Source of the DNA: an uncultured Verrucomicrobiota bacterium
Lineage (GTDB): Bacteria; Verrucomicrobiota; Kiritimatiellia; RFP12; UBA1067
Reading direction: 5' to 3'
DNA: 6,001 nt
NCBI GenBank assembly: GCA_945947925.1
Contig: CAMEZU010000118.1
Location: forward strand, 1 to 6,001
This document shows positions 1 to 5,145 of the stretch, piece after piece. The notes under the pieces are model-generated. The model did no database searches. It was not told the origin of the DNA and worked only from the letters and a program-made list of their open reading frames with translations. Position 1 is the first letter of the stretch, and each line of letters starts with the position of its first letter. The translations under genes and the position numbers were made by a program.

Positions 1-280
1 GATCGGCGACTACCTGACGATCGTCCGCAAGGCGAAGGGCAAGGACGAATGGTACATGGGTTCCAAGTGCGACGAGAACGGGCATAAGGCGAAGATCACG
101 TGCGACTTCCTGACGCCTGGCAAGACCTACACGGCGACGATCTACGCCGATGCGCCCGAGGCGCGCTATGGCGGACCGACGGCCGACCGTTATGTCATCA
201 CCAAGCGCCAAGTCACGCGCGAGACGGTTCTCGATCTCGTCGCTCAGCCGGGCGGCGGTTGGGCCGTCAGCTTCCGCTGA
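1..280 (+). CDS. Glycoside hydrolase family 97, C-terminal fragment (5' end outside window)
   Basis: The reading frame is open from base 2 to a TGA at 278-280, giving 92 residues with no start in the window, so this is the 3' end of a longer gene. The fragment reads as an all-beta C-terminal domain like that of GH97 enzymes: an opening GDYLTIVRK strand, the DEWYMGS segment that matches the usual 'W-[FY]-x-G' strand, DFL-x-PGKTYTATIYADAPEA, a YVITKRQVT strand and a closing LVAQPGGGWAVSF strand. GH97 enzymes are exo-acting alpha-glucosidases or alpha-galactosidases, often exported, with the catalytic residues in the upstream barrel, which is not visible, so linkage specificity cannot be read. 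An ATG at 56 lies inside the domain and is not a credible start. The gene is followed by inverted repeats and an intrinsic terminator. Family assignment is from recalled motif similarity; another glycosidase with a similar C-terminal sandwich is possible. Confidence 0.72.
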   Translation, partial: IGDYLTIVRKAKGKDEWYMGSKCDENGHKAKITCDFLTPGKTYTATIYADAPEARYGGPTADRYVITKRQVTRETVLDLVAQPGGGWAVSFR

Positions 281-284
281 GGCG

Positions 285-378
285 GGGGCGATCGCTGACC
301 TTGACTGTGCCTCGCCTAACCGTACTCGGTCAGCGAGCCTCCCACGCAGTGGTATTGACCGAGTACACCCGTCGCCCC
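285..378 (+). promoter_or_regulatory. Candidate attenuator-type RNA fold competing with the terminator
   Basis: GGGGCGA at 285-291 is an exact reverse complement of TCGCCCC at 372-378, and the next pair (T292 with G371) is a wobble. This long-range stem would enclose the nested inverted repeats at 292-366 and would take GCCCC (374-378), which is the outer 5' arm of the terminator at 374-420. The terminator and this closing stem therefore cannot form together at full length, which is the geometry of an attenuator or riboswitch. No convincing promoter lies between the GH97 stop and 285, so any control would act on read-through from the GH97 gene. I recognise no known riboswitch class. Seven GC-rich base pairs can occur by chance in such DNA, hence the low confidence. 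Confidence 0.3.
322..366. repeat. Perfect 11-bp inverted repeat with 23-nt spacer
   Basis: GTACTCGGTCA at 322-332 is exactly repeated as its reverse complement TGACCGAGTAC at 356-366. The 23-nt spacer contains a small second dyad, CCAC at 342-345 and GTGG at 349-352. The left arm can also pair elsewhere: GGTCAGCGA at 328-336 is the exact reverse complement of TCGCTGACC at 292-300, so two stems compete for GGTCA. It lies between the GH97 stop and the terminator. It could be part of an RNA leader, a 3'-end stabilising hairpin for the GH97 mRNA, or a DNA operator; the sequence does not decide. Confidence 0.75.
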
Positions 379-420
379 TGTGATTACCCTTTCGGGGGGT
401 GGTGCGGGGCAGTTTTTTTT
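374..420 (+). terminator. Rho-independent terminator between GH97 gene and symporter
   Basis: An outer stem GCCCC (374-378) with GGGGC (406-410) encloses an inner stem ATTACCC (383-389) with GGGTGGT (397-403), the latter including two T-G wobbles, around a 7-nt loop. It is followed after AG by eight consecutive T residues (413-420). This is a classic intrinsic terminator for + strand transcription. The simplest role is ending the GH97 transcript; the alternative pairing of its 5' arm with 285-291 would make it conditional. Confidence 0.85.
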
Positions 421-447
421 GTAAAATAGAAAAAGTAAAATTCTAAC
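417..447 (+). promoter_or_regulatory. AT-rich putative promoter/operator of the symporter gene
   Basis: Directly after the terminator T-tract the DNA becomes almost pure A/T. GTAAAAT occurs twice in direct orientation with a 14-bp period (421-427 and 435-441). Either TAAAAT (422-427 or 436-441) could serve as a -10 box; no good -35 box is present in the GC-rich terminator stem. The stretch resembles, with small gaps, the AT-rich run at 3379-3411 between the regulator and isomerase genes (TTTTGTA start, GAAAA centre, TAAA and TAAC end). Tandem direct repeats suit AraC/XylR-family binding, but A/T richness alone inflates the similarity. Confidence 0.35.
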
Positions 448-462
448 AAGGAGACTCGTCTC

Positions 463-2217
463 ATGCTGACATGGATTGACTGGTTGATGATCGGGGGCTA
501 TTTCGCCCTCCTGGCAGGTGTCGTCGTCTTTACGATGATGCGGCAGAAGATTCAGAGCGGTGAGGACCTGTTCCTTGGCGGCCGCTCGGTCGGCTGGCTC
601 GCCATCGGCGCGTCGATCTTTGCGGCCAACATCGGTTCCGAGCATCTCATCGGCCTCGCCGGTTCCGGCGCGGCAGCGGGCCTGTCGCAGTCGCACTGGG
701 AGTTCCACTCCTGGGTGCTCGTGATGATGAGCTGGGTGTTCCTCCCGTTCTACTACAAGTCGGGCGTCTCCACGATGCCCGAGTTCCTGGAGCGCCGCTT
801 CGGCGCCAAGGCGCGCTGGATCCTGTCGCTCGTCTCGCTTGCGGCGTACGTCCTCACCAAGATCTCCGTGACGGTGTTCGCGGGTGCGCTCTTCTTCGAG
901 GTGATGATGCCGGAGGTGCAGATCACGATCGGTTCGACGGTCATCACGTCCTTCTGGATCGGCGCGATCGCGACGGTCATCCTCGCGGGCGTCTATTCGT
1001 CGATCGGCGGACTTTCCGCAGTCGTCTACACCGACCTCGTGCAGACGGGCATCATCCTCGCGGGCACGCTTTCCGTGACGGCGTTCGCCCTCTACCACCT
1101 CGGTCACTCGGGCGTGGTGCTGGGCGACGGCTCGACGGCGGCTTCCGTCGGCGACGGCTGGGCGGTCCTCAAGCAGACGATCAAGGCGACGGACAACGTC
1201 GAGCAGTTCGGCCTCTGGCATTCGCTTTCCCACAAGGCGTTCCCGTGGCTTGGCGTCGTCGTCGCGTCGGCGACGATCGGCGTCTGGTACTGGTGCACCG
1301 ACCAGTTCATCATCCAGCGCACGCTCGCGGCGAAGAACCTCACGAACGCCCGCCGCGGCGCGATTTGGGGCGGCGCGCTGAAGCTCTGCCCGGTGTTTCT
1401 CTTCCTCGTGCCCGGCATGCTCGGCTTCGCGCTTTGGCACAACAACGTGACCGTGAACGGTACGCCGTTCCAGGAGCTGATGTACAAGGTGGTCGACGGC
1501 GCGAAGGTGATCGACGGCGACAAGGTGTTCCCGACGCTCGTCCAGTCGCTCCTGCCGGTCGGTTTCCGCGGTCTTGTCGTCGCGGGTATGATCGCCGCGC
1601 TCATGAGCTCGCTCGCGTCCCTCTTCAACTCGGTCTCGACGCTCTTCACGGTCGACGTCTACCAGAAGCTGAAACCCGATACGCCGGCGCGCAAGCTCGT
1701 CACCATCGGCCGCACGACGACGGTCGTGATGACGATCCTCGGCCTCCTGTGGCTCCCGATCATGAAGGCCATCGCGGGCGGCGGCCTCTATCAGTACATC
1801 CAGTCCGTCCAGTCGTTCCTCGCGCCGCCGATTGTCGCGGTCTTCGTGATGGGCCTTTTCTGGAAGCGCATGAACCTCCGCGGCGCGGTCTGGGGACTCT
1901 CCCTCGGCTTCGTCCTCGGCATGGCCAAGCTGGGCGCCAATGCGCTTTGGGGCGGGGCGGACGGCTTCGCGTTCATCCAGGACTTCTACTTCTCCGGCCT
2001 GCTGCTGATCACGTCGATTGTCATCGTGGTCGTCGCTTCGCTCTCCGCTCCGGCGCCGGCGGAAGTCAACACGAAGGGCCTGACGTTCGCGGGTCTCGAT
2101 CCTGCCTTCAAGGAGGAGAACCGCGCGAGCTGGAACTGGGTGGACGTCGTCTCGTCCATCGTGGTCGTCGGCTGCGTGCTCGCCGCCTACGTGTACTTCT
2201 GGACCTGGCTCGACTAA
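463..2217 (+). CDS. SGLT-type sodium/sugar symporter (SSS family)
   Basis: A 584-residue inner-membrane protein predicted to import a sugar with Na+. Length and sequence fit the solute:sodium symporter family with about 14 membrane segments, roughly at residues 6-26, 45-70, 78-98, 118-146, 157-183, 186-213, 260-280, 300-326, 362-392, 410-435, 445-467, 471-490, 507-528 and 560-581. Family signatures are NIGSEHLIGLAGSGAAAG (56-73), GGLSAVVYTDLVQT (182-195), WYWCTDQFIIQR (275-286), MSSLASLFNS (381-390, carrying the Na2-site serines) and YIQSVQSFLAPP (445-456). By alignment from memory, N56, H61, E80, Y276, W277, K307 and Q447 fall on sugar-contacting positions of human SGLT1 and Vibrio vSGLT; the histidine at 61 is the SGLT1-like choice, where vSGLT has glutamine. 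The start is supported by AAGGAG at 448-453, 9 nt upstream. Its TAA overlaps the convergent regulator's stop by 4 bp. The exact sugar is unknown; glucose, galactose or a pentose such as xylose are the likely choices from context. Confidence 0.93.
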   Translation: MLTWIDWLMIGGYFALLAGVVVFTMMRQKIQSGEDLFLGGRSVGWLAIGASIFAANIGSEHLIGLAGSGAAAGLSQSHWEFHSWVLVMMSWVFLPFYYKSGVSTMPEFLERRFGAKARWILSLVSLAAYVLTKISVTVFAGALFFEVMMPEVQITIGSTVITSFWIGAIATVILAGVYSSIGGLSAVVYTDLVQTGIILAGTLSVTAFALYHLGHSGVVLGDGSTAASVGDGWAVLKQTIKATDNVEQFGLWHSLSHKAFPWLGVVVASATIGVWYWCTDQFIIQRTLAAKNLTNARRGAIWGGALKLCPVFLFLVPGMLGFALWHNNVTVNGTPFQELMYKVVDGAKVIDGDKVFPTLVQSLLPVGFRGLVVAGMIAALMSSLASLFNSVSTLFTVDVYQKLKPDTPARKLVTIGRTTTVVMTILGLLWLPIMKAIAGGGLYQYIQSVQSFLAPPIVAVFVMGLFWKRMNLRGAVWGLSLGFVLGMAKLGANALWGGADGFAFIQDFYFSGLLLITSIVIVVVASLSAPAPAEVNTKGLTFAGLDPAFKEENRASWNWVDVVSSIVVVGCVLAAYVYFWTWLD

Positions 2218-3365
2218 CGTTGCTGGCTGGGCGGGTGGCCGAAATAGGACCGGTAGGCGCGGCAGAAGTACTGCTGGGTGTTGAAGCCGGTCTTAGCCGA
2301 GACTTCCTTGACGCTGAGGTCCCCGCGGGCGAGAAGCCGGCGGGCCTCTTTCATCTTGAGGGCGAGAATGTAGCGTCCGACGCTCATCCCGTAGGCGGCG
2401 CGGAAGCGCTTCTCGACGGCGGTCGACGACTTGCCGGTGACGGCGACGACGTCGGCGGGGGCGATCGGACGGGACAGGTTTCGGTCGATGTGGACGAGCG
2501 CCTCGGCGAACCAGGCGGGGGTCGTCGGGTGGTGTTCGGTCGAGGTGCGCTCGTAGAGTTCGCCGGGGTTGACGCGGAAGGAGGGGCGCGTCTTGCGGCG
2601 GGGCGGACGGTCCATCGCCGCCTGCAGGAGCCGGGCCGCGGCGTAGCCGACGCCGTAGGCGTTGGGGTCGATGCTGGAGAGGGGCGGTGTCGAGAAGGTG
2701 CAGAGGAGCGTGTCGTTGTCCGTCCCGAGAATCGCGGCCTCGCGCGGCACGTCGATGCCGAGTTCGTGGGCGAGCTGCAGGAGCTGAAAGGCGCGGAGGT
2801 CGTTCGCGCAGAAGATGGCGACGGGGAAGGTGAGGCTTTTGAGCCAGGCGGCGAGGACGGACGGGTCGCGCGGGGCGACGGGACGTTCGTCGAAGACGAC
2901 GGATCCGTCCGGCGGCTCTTCCTGCGCGTAGACGGCGCAGTCCTGTCCCGCCTCGCGGAGGCGCGCGAGAAAGCCGTCCCGCCGCACGTCTGAGTAGCCG
3001 GTGCCGGCGAAGCCGCAGAAGGCGAAGGACGTGTAGCCCTTGCCGAGGAAGTAGTCGGCCGCGATGCGACCGACGCGGGTGCCGTCCGTCTCGACACGGA
3101 TGAGTTCGCCCTGGGTGAAGTGCCCGAAGACGTCGACGACGGGTATGGCGAGGTCCTTGAGGAGGCGCAGCGTGCGGCGGTCGGCGATGCGCGCGATGAC
3201 GCCGTCGTAGCCGTCCAGGGCACCGGGGGCGGAGAGGTCGTGGGGACGGAGCAGCCGGAGCAGCCAGTCGCGACGCTGCTGTCCGTAGGCGGCGATGCCC
3301 CGAATGAGGCCGCGTCCGTATTCGCGCGAGTTCTCGATGACGAGGGCGATGGTCTTCATGGTCAT
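2214..3365 (-). CDS. XylR-like transcriptional regulator: sugar-binding domain plus AraC-type HTH
   Basis: A 383-residue cytoplasmic DNA-binding protein. Residues about 4-275 form a type I periplasmic-binding-protein-like sensor of the LacI/XylR kind (opening IALVIENSREYGRGLIRGIAAYG; DGVIARIADRRT; FFCANDLRAF-like segment at 184-193; AILGTDNDTLLC at 211-222; SSIDPNAYGVGYAAARLL at 230-247). Residues about 285-383 form a double helix-turn-helix of the AraC family (APADVVAVTGKSSTAVEKRF and SVKEVSAKTGFNTQQYFCRAY, then FG-x-PPSQ). This order and length match E. coli XylR, a D-xylose-responsive activator, but relatives respond to other sugars. The gene is divergent from the isomerase, so it probably controls that promoter and perhaps itself. 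Two in-frame ATGs (3365 and 3359) are possible starts and neither has a clear Shine-Dalgarno. The stop (TAG at 2216-2214) overlaps the symporter's TAA. Naming it xylR would assume the ligand, so no symbol is given. Confidence 0.9.
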   Translation of the reverse strand: MTMKTIALVIENSREYGRGLIRGIAAYGQQRRDWLLRLLRPHDLSAPGALDGYDGVIARIADRRTLRLLKDLAIPVVDVFGHFTQGELIRVETDGTRVGRIAADYFLGKGYTSFAFCGFAGTGYSDVRRDGFLARLREAGQDCAVYAQEEPPDGSVVFDERPVAPRDPSVLAAWLKSLTFPVAIFCANDLRAFQLLQLAHELGIDVPREAAILGTDNDTLLCTFSTPPLSSIDPNAYGVGYAAARLLQAAMDRPPRRKTRPSFRVNPGELYERTSTEHHPTTPAWFAEALVHIDRNLSRPIAPADVVAVTGKSSTAVEKRFRAAYGMSVGRYILALKMKEARRLLARGDLSVKEVSAKTGFNTQQYFCRAYRSYFGHPPSQQR

Positions 3366-3378
3366 GGATGAGGTTGTC

Positions 3379-3411
3379 TTTTGTATAAATGAAAAGTGTA
3401 AAGATTATAAC
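3379..3411. promoter_or_regulatory. Candidate operator in the divergent regulator/isomerase region
   Basis: An AT-rich stretch with two similar GTA-(T)AAA-type half-sites 15 bp apart (beginning at 3383 and 3398), resembling the run at 417-447 in front of the symporter. Two sites spaced by about one and a half helical turns fit an AraC/XylR-family dimer. It lies upstream of the predicted isomerase promoter (3421-3450) and over the regulator's own -10 box, the expected place for an activator that also limits its own expression. Inference only. Confidence 0.35.
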
Positions 3412-3412
3412 A
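3404..3412 (-). promoter_or_regulatory. Extended -10 promoter element of the regulator gene
   Basis: On the minus strand this reads TGTTATAAT, a perfect TATAAT with the TGn extension, about 40 nt upstream of the regulator's ATG. Extended -10 promoters can work without a good -35 box, and none is obvious upstream here. It sits inside the AT-rich stretch 3379-3412 that is a candidate operator, so autoregulation is plausible. Confidence 0.55.
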
Positions 3413-3420
3413 TTCTTGGG

Positions 3421-3450
3421 TTGCCTACGGAAGCGTGAAAATGGGATAAT
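3421..3450 (+). promoter_or_regulatory. Sigma-70-like promoter of the isomerase gene
   Basis: TTGCCT at 3421-3426 (4 of 6 to TTGACA) is followed after 18 bp by GATAAT at 3445-3450 (5 of 6 to TATAAT). Transcription would start near 3457, giving a leader of about 50 nt before the ATG at 3507. The imperfect -35 box is consistent with activator dependence. An alternative -10, TATAAC at 3406-3411, has only a poor -35 partner 19 bp upstream. Confidence 0.45.
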
Positions 3451-3506
3451 GGTCATATCGAAAACGACGGGGGAATCCTGTCCTCTCAAATCTAAGGAAA
3501 AACGAG

Positions 3507-4994
3507 ATGAACAATCAGCCGGTTATCAAGTTGGGTATCATTGGCGTCAGCCGCGACTGCTTCCCTGCGGCGCTGACGCAGAAGCGTCTGGCGGCCGTCA
3601 TGGCCGAGCTCAAGAAGGCGAAGGTGTCGGGCGTCGTCGACTGCCCGATTACGATCGAGCACGAGGACGACACGGTCAAGGCGCTCGCGTGGGCGCGCAA
3701 GGAAGGCGTCAACGCCTGCTGCATGTTCCTCGGCAACTTCGGTCCGGAAGGTCCCACGACGCTCTTCGTCGAGAAGATGCAGGTGCCGACGATGATGATT
3801 GCGTTCCGCGAGGAGAACAAGGCGGTGCTCGCGAGCGACCGCGGCGATGCGCTCTGCGGCGTGCTGAACTTCAGCTACAACTGCGGCCTGCGCCGTCTCA
3901 AGGTCTACATCCCCGAGTACCCGAACGTCGATGCGAAGGGGGCGGTCGCGGAGATTAAGGACTTCATCAAGATCGCGCGCGTGGTCAACGGCGTCAAAAA
4001 CCTCAAGGTGTTCGGCTTCGGTCCGCGTCCCGAGGACTTCCTCGCCTGCAACGCGCCGATCCAGCCGCTCTTCGACCTCGGCGTCAACGTCCAGGAAAAC
4101 TCCGAGCTCGACCTCTTCGAGCACTTCCACAAGATGGCGTCGCGCACGTCCGAGATCGATGCGATCGTGAAGGACATGCAGAAGGAGCTTGGCAAGAACT
4201 GTCCGTATCCGGATCTCCTCCCGCAGCTCGCGCAGTTCGAGCTTGCGCTCATGGACTGGTACGAGAACAAGCGCGGTGCGGCCGAGTACGCGGTCTTCGC
4301 GGACAAGTGCTGGCCGGCCTTCCAGACGTCGTTCCATTTCGTTCCGTGCTACGTCAACTCGCGTCTCACGGGCCGCGGCATTCCGGTCGCATGCGAGGTC
4401 GACATGTACGGTGCGGTGTCCGAGTACATGCTCGAGTGCGCGACGGAAAAGCCGGCGACGCTTTTGGACATCAACAACTCGGTGCCGGACGACATCCTGC
4501 CGAAGGGCCTCAAGCTCGGCGGTGCGGAGAAGCGCGACCTCTACATGGGCTTCCACTGCGGCAACACCTGCTCGAAGTGCCTCAAGAACTGCGGCATGAA
4601 GTACCAGCTCATCATGAACCGCGGCCTCGAGGGCGGCGGCAAGCCGGTCATCTCGCGCGGCACGATGGAGGGCCAGATCAAGCCGAGCGACACGACGATG
4701 TTCCGTCTGCAGTCGAACAGCGAGGGCCATCTCGTCTCGTACATCGCGCACGGCCAGTTTCTGGACGTCAACCCGCATTCCTTCGGTTCGATCGGCGTCG
4801 CGGCGATTCCGGGCTTCGCCCGCTTCTACCGCCACGTCCTCGTCGCCAAGCGCTTCCCGCATCACGGTGCGTTCGGCTTCGAGAAGGTCGGCAAGGTGAT
4901 GTTCGAGTCGTTGAAGCTCCTGGGCGTCGATGACATCAACACGCCGTTGCCGGCGGGCCAGCTGTACGCGGGCGAGAATCCGTTCGCGCTCTGA
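3507..4994 (+). CDS. L-fucose/L-arabinose isomerase-fold sugar isomerase
   Basis: A 495-residue cytoplasmic protein predicted to interconvert an aldose and a ketose using a divalent metal (Mn2+ in the family). It resembles fucose/arabinose isomerase-like proteins: an alpha/beta N-terminal region opening with KLGIIGVSRDCFP, then a C-terminal metal-binding half. Candidate ligands in order are E297 (in ACEVDMYG, compare AGEGDW in AraA), D321 (in LLDINN), H350 (in MGFHCGN) and H452 or H453 (in FPHHGAF, compare AHHT in AraA). This is the four-ligand order known for E. coli AraA (E306, E333, H350, H450). Length is AraA-like (about 500) and shorter than FucI (about 590). A cysteine cluster C351, C355, C358, C362 follows H350 at once. 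Start: TAAGGA at 3493-3498, 8 nt upstream. The next gene encodes a XYLB-type kinase, so a pentose (D-xylose, D- or L-arabinose) is as likely a substrate as L-fucose. The overall family is firm; the substrate is not readable from sequence. Confidence 0.85.
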   Translation: MNNQPVIKLGIIGVSRDCFPAALTQKRLAAVMAELKKAKVSGVVDCPITIEHEDDTVKALAWARKEGVNACCMFLGNFGPEGPTTLFVEKMQVPTMMIAFREENKAVLASDRGDALCGVLNFSYNCGLRRLKVYIPEYPNVDAKGAVAEIKDFIKIARVVNGVKNLKVFGFGPRPEDFLACNAPIQPLFDLGVNVQENSELDLFEHFHKMASRTSEIDAIVKDMQKELGKNCPYPDLLPQLAQFELALMDWYENKRGAAEYAVFADKCWPAFQTSFHFVPCYVNSRLTGRGIPVACEVDMYGAVSEYMLECATEKPATLLDINNSVPDDILPKGLKLGGAEKRDLYMGFHCGNTCSKCLKNCGMKYQLIMNRGLEGGGKPVISRGTMEGQIKPSDTTMFRLQSNSEGHLVSYIAHGQFLDVNPHSFGSIGVAAIPGFARFYRHVLVAKRFPHHGAFGFEKVGKVMFESLKLLGVDDINTPLPAGQLYAGENPFAL

Positions 4995-5028
4995 CCGAAG
5001 CGGTTCGGATCCGAGTCCTGTCGGATGA

Positions 5029-5062
5029 AGGCGCCGTCCCGCTTTCGGGGCGGCGTTTCCTT
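5029..5062 (+). terminator. Rho-independent terminator after the isomerase gene
   Basis: CGCCGTCCCG (5032-5041) pairs over 10 bp, with one T-G wobble, with CGGGGCGGCG (5046-5055) around a CTTT tetraloop. The A-A-G before it and the TTTCCTT tract after it complete a typical intrinsic terminator 35 nt past the isomerase stop. It implies that the kinase is transcribed from its own promoter or only by read-through. Two smaller hairpins precede it (4995-5008 and 5009-5026). Confidence 0.8.
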
Positions 5063-5097
5063 GTACGGTGGTGACGCTCCTCCCCAATAGGGGTATG

Positions 5098-5125
5098 TTC
5101 GCAAAATGTCAAAATAGTGTATAAT
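5098..5125 (+). promoter_or_regulatory. Sigma-70-like promoter of the kinase gene
   Basis: A perfect TATAAT at 5120-5125 has a candidate -35 box TTCGCA (5098-5103, 4 of 6 to TTGACA) 16 bp upstream, within an AT-rich island (5101-5132) that stands out from the GC-rich surroundings. The predicted start near 5132 leaves a leader of only about 14 nt that is mostly the ribosome binding site. Its position just past the terminator at 5029-5062 supports independent transcription of the kinase. Confidence 0.6.
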
Positions 5126-5133
5126 TTAAAATC

Positions 5134-5139
5134 AGGGAG
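5134..5139 (+). promoter_or_regulatory. Shine-Dalgarno that fixes the kinase start
   Basis: AGGGAG lies 6 nt before the ATG at 5146 but only 1 nt before the out-of-frame ATG at 5141. The spacing, together with the protein match from residue 1 (MYTLGIDSSTQS), selects 5146. Confidence 0.75.
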
Positions 5140-5145
5140 TATGGC

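Noticed and set aside
301..329. TTGACT at 301-306 as a -35 box for a leader promoter
   Set aside because: At 16-18 bp spacing the sequence is GC-rich (ACTCGG around 324-329) and no -10 box can be found.
322..366. Cobalamin-riboswitch-like CCACTG...GGGAGGC on the minus strand
   Set aside because: Only a few bases recall the B12-box surroundings; the conserved core and the rest of the riboswitch are absent and the orientation faces away from the symporter.
451..462. GAGA...TCTC dyad covering part of the symporter ribosome binding site
   Set aside because: Only 4 bp with a 4-nt loop; too weak to argue for translational control.
316..1440. A 374-codon open frame antisense to the symporter
   Set aside because: The product is an Arg/Asp/Glu/His-rich low-complexity string, it has no family motif, and it would start inside the symporter and run across the terminator.
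1245..2993. A 582-codon + strand frame across the symporter 3' half and the regulator
   Set aside because: Out of frame with both recognised proteins, composition is arginine-rich in one part and glycine/valine-rich in the other, as expected when reading shadows of two genes.
2293..3489. A 398-codon minus strand frame shifted against the regulator
   Set aside because: Arginine- and proline-rich shadow; the neighbouring frame at 2214-3365 gives a full-length regulator with both domains.
3492..5087. A 531-codon open frame antisense to the isomerase gene
   Set aside because: It is a typical by-product of GC-rich codon usage opposite a real gene: the product is Arg/Glu/Leu/Val-rich low complexity with no recognisable domain, while the + strand frame has clear family motifs and a ribosome binding site.
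5141..5143. ATG at 5141 as kinase start
   Set aside because: It is out of frame with the kinase and only 1 nt from the Shine-Dalgarno; ATG 5146 gives the conserved N-terminus.
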